From assembly GCA_034190295.1 (NCBI GenBank), contig JAXHSW010000001.1:79749-143748 (forward strand): a stretch of 64,000 nt of DNA, read 5' to 3'. The DNA comes from Okeania sp034190295. Its GTDB lineage: Bacteria > Cyanobacteriota > Cyanobacteriia > Cyanobacteriales > Microcoleaceae. Under the pieces are notes generated by a model. The model did not search any database. It was given only the letters and a program-made list of their open reading frames with translations, and was not told the DNA's origin. This document shows positions 18,830-28,000 of this stretch, piece after piece. The stretch's first letter is position 1. Every line of letters begins with the position of its first letter. The translations under genes and the position numbers were made by a program.

Positions 18830-18864
18830 TTAAAATCCCGCAGCAATATTCCGCAGGATTTTAA
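18830..18864 (-). terminator. Hairpin downstream of chlP
   Basis: TTAAAATCC and GGATTTTAA form a 9-bp stem that can be lengthened by inner CGC/GCA pairing; it begins 35 bp after the chlP stop. The T run is short, so Rho-independent termination is only probable. Confidence 0.5.
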
Positions 18865-18898
18865 TATTAACTTAATTAATTTTGGACTTTAACTACAT

Positions 18899-20119
18899 CT
18901 AAGGTGCTAAAGCATTGCCCCGGAGAAGACTACCAATAGTTTTAGCAGTAATCTTCATCTGAATTAAAGGATTAGCAGGTACGACAGTTTTGTACAAATA
19001 ACTATCAAAAGTTAGCTTCTGCACATCCATATCAGCACACATTTCTACAAAAGCTTCGCGGGTAGCATCAGTACGATAGAATACTCTCTGTAAAATATCC
19101 AACACTTTGTAAGTCATGCCATACTTCTTATCCCACCGCTTCAGATAAAGCTTTAAATCTGCTTCAGTGGGAATAGTCGCACCATTATTAGAAGTCTCTA
19201 CAATAGTTTCAGCACACATCCGAGCAGACTTAGCAGCAAAATAAATACCTTCACCAGAAGACTTAGTTACAGTACCAGCAGCATCTCCCACTAGAGCAAC
19301 TCTACCACGAACCCGACGAGGACGAGGATGTTCGGGAATTGGGTGAGCTTCTACCTTTATAATTTCTCCACCTTCCAGACGCTTTGCAGCACGAGCACGA
19401 ATACCTGCTTGTAACTGTTTAATTCTGGCCTGGTTAGGTTTCATTGTGCCAGTACCAACAGCAACGTGGTCATGTTTAGGGAATACCCAAGCATAGAAAT
19501 CTGGGGAAACATCATCACCCACATACATCTCTGCTAGGTCTTCATAATATGCCATGAGATGCTCAGGGAGACGAATACGCTCTTGGAAAGCGATCGCGTA
19601 ATTATAATCTCCAGCATCAATGGCCTTAGCTATACGGGAGTTGGCCCCATCAGCTCCAATAACTAAATCTACTTTTAAGGTCTTAGCTGTACCTTGGATT
19701 TCACCTTCTGAATGGTCAGAGTAATGAAGAGTGTAGGGGTCTCTATCATTAGTAGGAATATCCAGTTTATAAACTGTGCCATTAATCAGGTTAGCTCCGA
19801 GAGAAGCTGCCCGGTCTCTAAGAAAGCCATCTAAAACTTCCCGACGGCACATACCTATATATTCATCTTGTTTTTCTATATGGATATCCACCTCAACATT
19901 GGAGGGAGATATCATTTTCATATTTCTGACGCGGCGATCGATAATTTCTGGTGGTAGGTCAAATTCACTCACCATACACAGAGGAATAGCTCCACCGCAA
20001 GGTTTAGCATTATCTAGTTTACGTTCAAATAAATAAGTTTCAATACCTGCTTTTACTAAAGTCTCAGCAGCAGATGAACCTGCTGGGCCAGAACCAACTA
20101 CAGCAACTCTTAGAGTCAA
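18899..20119 (-). CDS. chlP: Geranylgeranyl reductase (chlorophyll biosynthesis)
   Basis: 406 residues. The N-terminal FAD-binding loop VVGSGPAGSSAAETL (about 6-20), then FERKLDNAKPCGGAIPLCMV, the GADGANSRIAKAI motif (about 156-168) and RVALVGDAAGTVTKSSGEGI (about 276-295) are characteristic of ChlP rather than of archaeal homologues. The enzyme reduces geranylgeranyl-diphosphate or -chlorophyllide to the phytyl form with NADPH, at the thylakoid/membrane surface; it also serves tocopherol and phylloquinone synthesis. The length agrees with cyanobacterial ChlP. It is transcribed toward the split tRNA and appears monocistronic. Confidence 0.96.
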   Translation of the reverse strand: MTLRVAVVGSGPAGSSAAETLVKAGIETYLFERKLDNAKPCGGAIPLCMVSEFDLPPEIIDRRVRNMKMISPSNVEVDIHIEKQDEYIGMCRREVLDGFLRDRAASLGANLINGTVYKLDIPTNDRDPYTLHYSDHSEGEIQGTAKTLKVDLVIGADGANSRIAKAIDAGDYNYAIAFQERIRLPEHLMAYYEDLAEMYVGDDVSPDFYAWVFPKHDHVAVGTGTMKPNQARIKQLQAGIRARAAKRLEGGEIIKVEAHPIPEHPRPRRVRGRVALVGDAAGTVTKSSGEGIYFAAKSARMCAETIVETSNNGATIPTEADLKLYLKRWDKKYGMTYKVLDILQRVFYRTDATREAFVEMCADMDVQKLTFDSYLYKTVVPANPLIQMKITAKTIGSLLRGNALAP

Positions 20120-20395
20120 AGGTCTTCTCCCAATCTTTTTTTATACTTACCAGTTGGGATGGTATCACGGACTTGGGTGTCGTGGGTGATTCTCTGAGGG
20201 TATGTGAAGAAATTGCAACAGACCTTAATACTTTGATACTTTTTCGGAAAATGGACTTCTTTCAAGAATTTAGAATTTAGAATGCACGAATTACCTCAAA
20301 GATCAAAATAGGCAATAGAGATATTTATTGGGAAATGAGGATTTAATTTTTGTAGTATAAATTGGCCTGAATTAATATCTTCTATTTCTTTGTTT

Positions 20396-20779
20396 ATGAA
20401 TAAAATTGCTGTTGCTTTGATTGACGGATATCAACAGTACATTTCGCCGAGAAAAGGATTTTCTTGTGCCCATAGAATATTGTACGATGATGAATCTTGT
20501 TCTCAATATATTAAGCGTATGTTTATGGAGCAAGATTTTTCGACAGCTATTCAAGCTGCAGGTCAAAGGTTTAAAGCTTGTAAAGAGGCTAATCAGACTT
20601 TGAAGTTACAGGCAGTTAGTCTCGAAAAGAAATCCAAAAAAAAACAAGGTTCTAAGTTAATTAATTGTTGCGGTGATGTAGCGGAAGAGAGCTGTGAGTC
20701 TGTATTGCCAGACTGTAATTGTGATGGCTGTGATTTTCCAGAATTAGATTGTAGTCCAGACTTTGACTGTTGTGGTTAA
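20396..20779 (+). CDS. YidD-like protein with cysteine-rich tail
   Basis: 127 residues from ATG 20396 (a TTG two codons upstream is also in frame). The N-terminal half has the YidD core: ALIDGYQQYISPRKGFSCAH and ESCSQYIKRMFMEQ, which in YidD includes conserved cysteines and an amphipathic membrane-binding helix. YidD assists insertion of membrane proteins alongside YidC. The C-terminal 40 residues are unusual: ten or more cysteines in an acidic setting (INCCGD, DCNCDGCDF, DFDCCG), suggesting metal binding. No rnpA or yidC is adjacent, so it is not in the classical rpmH operon. Confidence 0.82.
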   Translation: MNKIAVALIDGYQQYISPRKGFSCAHRILYDDESCSQYIKRMFMEQDFSTAIQAAGQRFKACKEANQTLKLQAVSLEKKSKKKQGSKLINCCGDVAEESCESVLPDCNCDGCDFPELDCSPDFDCCG

Positions 20780-20789
20780 TAATTAATTA

Positions 20790-20874
20790 TTACGCATAAA
20801 CACTATATTGACTGAGGGCGAATACCATTCGCCCCTACAGATGGTGTTTTCAAGGTGATTCTGCGTAAGTCCTG
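20790..20874. repeat. CAGGACTTACGCA-family element
   Basis: From TTACGCATAAACACTATATTG to TTCTGCGTAAGTCCTG, with GGGCGAATACCATTCGCCCC as a central hairpin. 85 bp. Confidence 0.7.
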
Positions 20875-21018
20875 TAGCTGAAACATGAATGTTAATCTCC
20901 TTATACTATAAATTTTCGGTGGTGGTGCATTGTAATTATTTTTGTTACCAGACACAGTAGTGGGAGCATCTTGCTCCCTTGCTTGGAGGATGCCCTAACT
21001 CGCTTGGAGGATGCCCTA

Positions 21019-21147
21019 ATATCATGTTCGGATAATTACTTATAATAAAATTTTTGTTTGTAGTTGGGCTTTAGCCCTTACAATACTTACTATTAGGGCT
21101 AAAGCCCAACTACGAGCCTATTATAACTGTTCTACCGAACATGATAT
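21019..21147. repeat. TATCATGTCCGG-family element with large internal hairpin
   Basis: Ends ATATCATGTTCGG and CCGAACATGATAT. Inside, TAGTTGGGCTTTAGCCC and GGGCTAAAGCCCAACTA form a 17-bp hairpin. Unlike the other copies it lacks the pyrimidine heptamer run. Confidence 0.75.
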
Positions 21148-21248
21148 AACTCGCGGGCAGGATGGCGGAAATAACTGGTTACAAAATCCTAAAAGCCTTA
21201 CTTTTGACTTTTAACTTTTGACTTCCGCGTAGCGGTACTAGCTTATTC

Positions 21249-22277
21249 CTATTTACCATTACTATGCAGGACTACCAAATTTTCAATTACTTTGTCAATC
21301 AGATCGCAACCTTGTTCCACGGTTTCCACTTTTGCTAATTGACCCCGCAACTCCCCTGCTCCAGGAAAACCCTTAGCATACCAAGTCATGTGTTTGCGGG
21401 CTTGCCGAATCCCGCGATCGCCTTTATATTCCCATAGTGCTTGTAAATGTTCTTTAGCACATTCCAGTTTTTCTACTGCAGTGGGTGATACTTTTTCTGC
21501 ACCATTTTTCAAGAAATAATCAATTTCTCCCACTAAAAAAGGATAACCCAAAGTTCCACGAGAACACATTACCCCATCAGCACCAGTTTCTTCCAAACAA
21601 CGTATTGCAGCATCCACAGAAAAAATATCCCCATTAGCAATAACTGGAATAGAAAGTATTTCCTTAACTTTTTTAATCCACTCCCATCTTGCTGGTCCAT
21701 TATATCCTTGGGAACGAGTCCGACCATGTAAAGTTAACATTTGGGCGCCAGCATCTTCCATTCTTTTAGCAAATTCAAGGATATTAATTTCTTGATTATT
21801 CCAACCAATTCTTGTTTTTACAGTAACAGGAACAGGTACAGCTTTTACGACTTTACTAACAATTTCTCCAGCCAATTCTGGCTGTCTTAATAATGAAGAA
21901 CCACCACCATTTTTAGTGATTTTATTAACAGGACAACCCATATTAATATCAACAGTATCAGCTCCTTCTTCTACTGCCATTTCTGCTGCTTCTGCCAAGA
22001 AATCCGGGCGACAATCAAATAATTGAATACTTATTGGTCGCTCATTATTATCAACCTCCATTATTTGAGGTAATTCTTTCACATAATGTAATCCTGTAGC
22101 ATTCACCATCTCGGTATACATCATTGACTCTGGAGCATGACGACGTACTAGACGACGAAATACTAAATCTGTTACTCCTGATAATGGTGATTGAAGTACA
22201 CGACTTTTTACTTCAAAATTACCAATTTTGAGTGGAGTAGCTAATTTTTGTTTTAATTCAGGAGATAGAACAGTCAT
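21249..22277 (-). CDS. dus: tRNA-dihydrouridine synthase
   Basis: 342 residues. The FMN-dependent TIM barrel of the Dus family is shown by LQSPLSGVTDLVFRRLVR, the catalytic Cys in VDINMGCPVNKITKNGGG (about residues 95-112), LHGRTRSQGYNGPARW (about 184) and VIANGDIFS. It reduces uridines in the tRNA D-loop. The C-terminal domain (AKEHLQALWEYKGDRGIRQA) resembles DusB/NifR3, but the exact subgroup cannot be set by eye. The final 29 nt recur in a repeat locus at 61510-61538. It is monocistronic. Confidence 0.93.
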   Translation of the reverse strand: MTVLSPELKQKLATPLKIGNFEVKSRVLQSPLSGVTDLVFRRLVRRHAPESMMYTEMVNATGLHYVKELPQIMEVDNNERPISIQLFDCRPDFLAEAAEMAVEEGADTVDINMGCPVNKITKNGGGSSLLRQPELAGEIVSKVVKAVPVPVTVKTRIGWNNQEINILEFAKRMEDAGAQMLTLHGRTRSQGYNGPARWEWIKKVKEILSIPVIANGDIFSVDAAIRCLEETGADGVMCSRGTLGYPFLVGEIDYFLKNGAEKVSPTAVEKLECAKEHLQALWEYKGDRGIRQARKHMTWYAKGFPGAGELRGQLAKVETVEQGCDLIDKVIENLVVLHSNGK

Positions 22278-22578
22278 TTCAGTTATTAGTTATCAGTACT
22301 TATGGATGATTTAGGAGGCAATAATATCCGAAATTTCCTTTTTTATACTATTAAAAGGGGAGGCTATGCAGCGCTGAATATTTCATCGTAATTATTTGTC
22401 ATTTAGCAACTCCTAAATCAGTCTGTTTTCAGAGTATAGCGCGATGGCCTTCAACTCGTCAAGGAAGTTAGGGCGATCGCTCTTTTACCGCTTTAGGGAT
22501 AGCGATCGCTATTTTTTCTGCAATTTTGCTCGTTCTCTGGTACAATTGAAAAGTTAATAATTACAGAGCAGAAAATCC
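22278..22578. other. Intergenic region before the toxin-antitoxin pair
   Basis: No gene. About 22429-22495 (TTTTCAGAGTATAGCGCGAT onward, ending in GGGCGATCGCTC) resembles 24246-24305, so similar segments flank the toxin-antitoxin block. Two HIP1 octamers are present. Confidence 0.5.
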
Positions 22579-22959
22579 ATGCTGCCAGTCATTGCAGAAC
22601 ATATAGAAATCGCTCCAGGGATATCTGGAGGGGAAGCTCAGATTGTAGGGTGCGGGATTAAGGTACGAGATGTGGTAATCTGGCACGAGAAAATGAGGCT
22701 TTCTCCCAAGCAGATAGTCTCGCAATATCCGATGTTGTCTTTGTCCGATGTTCACGCTGCTTTGGCTTATTATTACGATCGCCAAGAGGAAATAGAACAA
22801 CAAATTGCTGGAGAGGCTACAGAACTAACGTCAATAGTGCCACGATTGACAAAAGAAGAATGGTTGGCTTCTCTGAGGAAGTTTCGAGGTTCTATTCATG
22901 TTTCTGGGGAGCCTTTGAGCGTCACTGTGGTTAAAGCACGTCAGAAGCAGCGCTATTGA
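22579..22959 (+). CDS. DUF433 domain antitoxin
   Basis: 126 residues. The N-terminal 75 residues are a DUF433 winged-helix-like domain: GGEAQIVGCGIKVRDVVIWH, then LSPKQIVSQYPMLSLSDVHA and ALAYYYDRQEEIEQQI. The remaining 50 residues form a toxin-binding type of tail. The TGA stop overlaps the TTG start of the PIN gene (22956), a standard arrangement in type II toxin-antitoxin operons. It would bind and neutralise the PIN protein and repress their shared promoter; the operator is not identified. Confidence 0.88.
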   Translation: MLPVIAEHIEIAPGISGGEAQIVGCGIKVRDVVIWHEKMRLSPKQIVSQYPMLSLSDVHAALAYYYDRQEEIEQQIAGEATELTSIVPRLTKEEWLASLRKFRGSIHVSGEPLSVTVVKARQKQRY

Positions 22960-23393
22960 TCTATTTGGATACTAGCGTAGTAGTTCCGCTTTACTGGTCG
23001 GAAGCACTTACCAATACTGTTGAGGAGTTATTGGTAAATGAGCCGGAATTAGGATTGAGCGATTTGGCCATAGTGGAGTTTTGTTCGGCGATCGCCCGTC
23101 GGGTGAGAATGGGGGAAATTTCCCGAGAGTCTGCCAGAGAAATAATTGAGCAATTTCAAGCTCATATTGATGCGGAACTCTATGCTCTAATTGAGGTAGA
23201 ACCAATGCACTATAGAATTGCACTGCAGTGGGTCGGTGGGTTGGAAACGTCTTTGCGAACTTTAGATGCTCTGCACTTGGCGATCGCTTATTGTCGGGAT
23301 ATTACTTTGGTTACGGCTGACTCAGTTTTGGCAAATAGCGCGGAGTTTTTGGGAGTTGTGGTGCAACTTTTAGAACCAACTGCACAGAGGTAA
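22956..23393 (+). CDS. PIN domain toxin (VapC-like ribonuclease)
   Basis: 145 residues from a TTG start inside the antitoxin stop region. The PIN acidic residues are visible: Asp5 in IYLDTSVVV, Glu in LAIVEFCSAIARR (about 45), Asp in LRTLDALHLAIA (about 97) and Asp in LVTADSVLA (about 115). PIN toxins cleave RNA, often tRNA or rRNA, with Mg2+. Because all four acidic positions are retained, it is probably active. It is translationally coupled to the upstream DUF433 gene. Confidence 0.9.
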   Translation: MIYLDTSVVVPLYWSEALTNTVEELLVNEPELGLSDLAIVEFCSAIARRVRMGEISRESAREIIEQFQAHIDAELYALIEVEPMHYRIALQWVGGLETSLRTLDALHLAIAYCRDITLVTADSVLANSAEFLGVVVQLLEPTAQR

Positions 23394-23402
23394 AACGAAT
23401 AG

Positions 23403-23768
23403 TCATTTGCTAGTATCCCCCTGGCGGCGAAGTGCTTTATGTACTTCTGGATCGCTTCCGTACTTAGCGATCCTCTCTCGTAATCGGATAATGCCCGGAT
23501 GAGGATTTATCTCTTGAGCTTTTCGTTGTTGGTAGCTCCACTCCAACCAATCAGTAACGTATTTACCGACGGTTTCGCGATCGCTCAAATAATACAAAAT
23601 CGTTGCATAAACTTGTTCTAAGGTGATAGTTGCAAATTGTTTCTCGATTTCTTCTGGGGATAACTTTCGATGGATGTATTCATACAGGATATTCTCGATG
23701 CCAACTCGAGTACCTTTGAGCCGAATATCGTTCGGAGTAAAAAAGTCGAAGTAGTCTTCTAATTTCAT
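23403..23768 (-). CDS. DUF433 domain protein, orphan antitoxin-like
   Basis: 121 residues. DUF433 features are FFTPNDIRLKGTRVGIENIL, then LSPEEIEKQFATITLEQVYA and TILYYLSDRETVGKYV. The 3' end faces the PIN gene end-on, with 9 bp between the stops. No toxin gene is next to its start, where a repeat begins (23811), so it may be an orphan, a second antitoxin for the neighbouring PIN protein, or a remnant of a module whose toxin was lost. Confidence 0.82.
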   Translation of the reverse strand: MKLEDYFDFFTPNDIRLKGTRVGIENILYEYIHRKLSPEEIEKQFATITLEQVYATILYYLSDRETVGKYVTDWLEWSYQQRKAQEINPHPGIIRLRERIAKYGSDPEVHKALRRQGDTSK

Positions 23769-23810
23769 AGTTTATACCTCCATCTCGTATTTAGTAGTTA
23801 TCAGGACTTA

Positions 23811-24032
23811 TATCATGTCCGGATAATTAGTGATAAAAAAACTTTCTCCTTCTTTTCCTGTTCTCCTTCTTTTCCTGTTCTCCTTCTTTTCCTGTTCTTC
23901 TTCTTCCTTCTCCCTTCTTCTTTCTTCCCCTCCTGGGAGGGGTTAGGGGTGGGTAGACTCCTGAGGACTGACTCCTGAGGACTGACTCCTCAGTCGTTAT
24001 TTATTTATAACTGTTCAAGCGGACATGATATT
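23811..24032. repeat. TATCATGTCCGG-family element with heptamer cargo
   Basis: Starts TATCATGTCCGGATAATTAG and ends CTGTTCAAGCGGACATGATATT. Between are CTTTTCCTGTTCTCCTT repeats, the CCCCTCCTGGGAGGGG palindrome and CTGACTCCTGAGGA repeats. The right end abuts the next element at 24032. Confidence 0.7.
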
Positions 24033-24116
24033 ACGCATAACCACCATATCTAGTAGGGGCGAATGGCATTCGCCCCATACAGATAGCGTATTGTCTAAGA
24101 ATTTGCGTAAGTCCTG
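24032..24116. repeat. CAGGACTTACGCA-family element
   Basis: TTACGCATAACCACCATATC to TTTGCGTAAGTCCTG, with GTAGGGGCGAATGGCATTCG in the middle. It is directly joined to the previous element. Confidence 0.7.
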
Positions 24117-24340
24117 GTTATCATATAATTGAAAAAATCAATTGACATTATTATAGCAACGGTTTTCGATTTGTTAAGGTAGCAAAAAGCGATCGCTTAT
24201 TCTAATAGTTTTGTCATCTTTTGATTGGTTTTCTAGTGGTTATTTTTCAGAGTAGCGCGATTGCGTTCAATTCGTCAAGGTGGTTTGGGACGATCGCTAG
24301 AAGCTTCAGTCAGGCGATCGCTCTTTCCTCATCTGCGACA

Positions 24341-24407
24341 AAAAAAATCTGCCCTTGCACGAGTCCTGGATGCTGAGAGCAAATGATACTCGGCCTAATC
24401 TGGGCAG
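24341..24407 (-). terminator. Structured terminator or small RNA 3' end
   Basis: On the minus strand CTGCCC (24407-24402) pairs with GGGCAG (24354-24349), followed directly by a run of eight T. A second inner stem CGAGT/ACTCG can form. It lies about 100 bp after the stop of the giant RTX-type gene and would end its transcript. The long 40-nt interior is unusual for a simple terminator. Confidence 0.55.
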
Positions 24408-24509
24408 GTTTTGAGAAGTGAAAATTGTTTGATGTTTCTGTGAAGGTTCAAAATGACTCCTGGGGGTAGTGCTGTTGAGCTGCTACCCAAATAGCGCTCG
24501 CTCTATCCA

Positions 24510-24971
24510 TTAGGTGGCAGAAAGGGTTAGATTGTAATCTGTCTCGCTGCTGCCAGACACTAGAACAAAATAAGTACCTGCTGATAGGGGAATATTGATA
24601 GATTCAGATTCGCTACCACCATTAGATGAACTGGCGAAACTACCACCACTACTGTTTAACAGTCGTACATCTGCATCGGCAGTCAATTCGCCTAAGTTGA
24701 GGCTGAAATTGCTGTCTACTGACAAGTCAAAACGATAGTAGTCGCTGGTATCAACTGAATTTAGTGAATCGCTCAAGTTCCTTGTACCGCTTAAAATACC
24801 AATATTTAAAGCATTGTCGGTGGTGTTTCCAGAACCATCTAATACAGCGTTAGCTCCCAAATTCAGATTGTAATCAGTTTCACTGCTGCCAGATACCTGT
24901 ACAAAATAGGTTCCTGGAGCCAGGATACGGTTAAGAGATTCAGCGGTTGTGCCAGCTTCACGAGAAGAACC
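24510..24971 (-). CDS. Giant RTX/PPC protein, C-terminal segment (after assembly gap)
   Basis: The last 154 codons of the large secreted protein, reading out of the gap at 24971. It ends one PPC-type repeat (ESLNRILAPGTYFVQVSG, SSETDYNLNLGA) and adds a further, more divergent one (DYYRFDLSVDSNFSLNLG, AGTYFVLVSGSSETDYNLTL) before the stop. PPC domains (bacterial pre-peptidase C-terminal) are small beta-sandwiches at the ends of secreted proteins. If the two 31-bp identical flanks of the gap are overlapped, this segment joins the 25072-30722 frame exactly. Confidence 0.85.
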   Translation of the reverse strand, partial: GSSREAGTTAESLNRILAPGTYFVQVSGSSETDYNLNLGANAVLDGSGNTTDNALNIGILSGTRNLSDSLNSVDTSDYYRFDLSVDSNFSLNLGELTADADVRLLNSSGGSFASSSNGGSESESINIPLSAGTYFVLVSGSSETDYNLTLSAT

Positions 24972-25071
24972 NNNNNNNNNNNNNNNNNNNNNNNNNNNNN
25001 NNNNNNNNNNNNNNNNNNNNNNNNNNNNNNNNNNNNNNNNNNNNNNNNNNNNNNNNNNNNNNNNNNNNNNN
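24972..25071. other. Assembly gap of 100 N
   Basis: The 31 nt before the gap (24941-24971) are identical to the 31 nt after it (25072-25102). Overlapping them removes 131 positions and restores one reading frame, so the gap probably holds no unique sequence, although additional identical PPC repeats could have collapsed here. Confidence 0.95.
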
Positions 25072-28000
25072 CAGCGGTTGTGCCAGCTTCACGAGAAGAA
25101 CCAATGGTAGCACCGCTACTGTCGGACAATGCCACATCTGCATCCGCAGTTAATCCATTCAGGGTCAGGTCTAATTGGTAAGCTTGAGAATTTTCTCCTG
25201 CTGCTAATTCAAAACTATAGTAGTCGCTAGTGTCAACTTGATTGAGTTTCCCTGTTAATGCTTGAGGTTCGCTCAAAGTATTCAGGTTAGAAGCTGTTTC
25301 TGTTGTATCTCCTCCCTGGTCTGGAATTGAAGTAGCTCCCAAATTCAGATTGTAATCAGTTTCACTGCTGCCAGATACCTGTACAAAATAGGTTCCTGGA
25401 GCCAGGATACGGTTAAGAGATTCAGCGGTTGTGCCAGCTTCACGAGAAGAACCAATGGTAGCACCGCTACTGTCGGACAATGCCACATCTGCATCCGCAG
25501 TTAATCCATTCAGGGTCAGGTCTAATTGGTAAGCTTGAGAATTGTCTCCTGCTGCTAATTCAAAACTATAGTAGTCCCTGTTATTACCACCCCCAATAGA
25601 GTTACTTAACAGTTGAGGTTGACTCAAACCACCAATATTTAAAGCCTTATCTCTAGTATCTCCCGGATCGCCTGCATTTGTAAACTCAAAAGATAAGGGC
25701 GAATTCAAAACATTACCTGCTCGATCGCTAATCATGGAAGCATCGATCGCTACTTGATAACTGCCTCGCTTTAGGGTCTTTTCTGGTAAAATTACCAGAC
25801 GACGGTCGGAAGGTGTTTCTACGGTACTGAGAGCGATCGCTTTATCATCACCACCTCCAGGCTTACCATTTTTACCTAGATTTGTCAAGCTAATGCCCGA
25901 TAGATTAATTAAGGAAGTGTCGATCGCTTCATCGAATTTAACCGTTATCGCTGGAACATTGGGTACGGAGCTATTTGCGCCCGGAGTTGTAGTCGTAACT
26001 TGAGGGGCGAAGGTATCCTCAACTAGGTTAAATGTTAACGCATCGGATAAGGTACTGTTACCACCTGTATCGGTTGCCCGGACTTGAATCTCCACTGTAT
26101 TGGAATCTGGGGTAATATTAGGTGCGACTGCTTCCAGTTCAAATGGGAAGGAAACGTCATTGCGCACCACTTCCCCATTCACCAATAATTCTACATTCCG
26201 CACCTGCACGTCATCCCGAATATTGGCATTAATGGGAATAGTCGTACCTTCAATTACCTGAATACCTTGAGCATTTGAGTCTATATCTATTTCCTCGCTG
26301 CTAATAGTAACTTTAGGTGCTTTTTCTTCGCTGTCAAAAGCACGATAGTTAATTACTTGTAACCCGCTGCTGTCGTCCGCAACGAAGGCTATTCCAGAAG
26401 CAACTGCCACATCGCGAGCGTTTCCGGAAGTGTCGAACTCGGTGATAAATTTATCGGTAGCTTTAGCATTGGCAACATTATAAACGGATAGACCGTTATT
26501 ACCAGCAGCAATTAAACCTAGACCGGAACCGTTGAGGGCAATATCCCGACTAACGAAGGGAGAATCTGCACCACTAATGAGTTTTGGTTTTGTCGGGTCG
26601 GATACATCAATAGTTTGTAAACCAGTACCTGCTACATATCCGGTACCATTACCTGCGGATATTCCTACATCAGAAGATCGTGCAGGAACTTTCAATTGAC
26701 CTTCTACAGTTGCGTTACCATCAATGTCGATGACGGATAAAGTGTCGGAACCATTAGTAAAGGTATATAATTTGCTTCCTTCTTTAGCAATATCGGTTAT
26801 TGTACCGTTTCCAGGTATGGTAGTAGTTTCCAGAGTTTGTCCGGTTAATAAATCTATTCCCCATAAAGAATTTTCTACTGTTGCATAGGCAATACCATTG
26901 GTAACTTCGACTTTATTTGTGTTTATGTTGATGGTCTGCTGGAGGTTAGGTTGCATTGGGTCGGAGACATCCACCAGATGTAAGCCACCATCATTAGATG
27001 CAACTGCGGCAATTTGTAAATTTGGATCGACTGCCACATCGGTAGCATCTCCTTCTAGGTCGAGTTGACCCATAACTACTGGGTTATCGAATTGGGAAGC
27101 ATCCACTAAGGCGATTCCGTGGGAACCTGTGGCAACGTAGGCAGTTTGGTTTCCGGTATCGGTGGTGGAACCTTCTACGACGACAGCTTTGGCATTACCT
27201 TCGAGGGGGAGACTGGATATGATACCTGTAGGGAAAGAAAGACCTTCTAGCGGGTTGAGTCCTTGTTCGATTTCGGCGAGGTCGTTAATACCATCCTTGT
27301 CAGTATCAGATTTTTTCGCAGATGTGCCGATGATATCCTCTGCTTCGGCACTCAAACCATCATTATCACCATCAGCAGAATCAGGTGTCGAAAAAACAGC
27401 TCTGGGAATTTCAAATGAACTACCGCTTGCTCCTGTTGAAAAAGTTGTTATTGCTGTTTGTAGAGTGCGCGGATTCAAATATTGAATGCTATAGACAGAA
27501 TTCGGTGCGAGAACGAGGTTATTGAAAGTTGCTTTTTGTCCTAGACTACCTCGTTGGATAAAGTCATTGTCTAGATTGGTAATTTTGAAGAAAATATTAT
27601 CTTGACTAACTCCTCCTGAACTGTTAATTAGTTCATCAATAAACTTACTACCATCCTCTACATTTGAAGTTAAGGCATTGTTTAGTGCTTCTTCCGATGT
27701 GTCAATTGCTTGATTCGTCTCATCGACAAAAGTTGCTTGACTGTCTAGTAAGGAGAGAAATTCTGTAATACTGCTAATTGTATTTTGACTTAGAGTAATT
27801 TCTTCATCATTAGAGGGTTGTGAATTTTTAACAGCAACTAGCGGAGGTTCATTAGGCGCTGGTTTTTTCGAGCAAAGTTCTTTATCTAGACGCTGGAACA
27901 ACTTATTTGCTGTCTTTAATAACTGCTCTCTAGCATTAGCGAGCATTTTAAATCGATCGATTAATCCTCTAGCACTAAATAGTAAATCTTTTGCATCAGC

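Larger units (their letters stand above)
20780..21248. other. Intergenic region with two MITE-type elements
   Basis: Contains a CAGGACTTACGCA-family copy (20790-20874), a tandem of CTCGCTTGGAGGATGCCCTA (about 20980-21018) and a TATCATGTTCGG-ended element (21019-21147). No gene seen. Confidence 0.65.

Noticed and set aside
24341..24410. TPP riboswitch on the plus strand
   Set aside because: The CTGAGA and CCTAATCTGG-like words are present, but the TAATGCCAGCG-AGGGA part is missing and no plus-strand gene follows for several kilobases.
24450..24511. A 20-codon minus frame (MDRASAIWVAAQQHYPQESF) overlapping the stop of the giant gene
   Set aside because: Too short to support, with no own ribosome-binding site; the DNA resembles the D-arm of a tRNA by chance but no tRNA folds.
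24947..25153. Short frames spanning the N gaps on either strand
   Set aside because: They exist only because N runs translate as X; the true frame is that of the giant gene.
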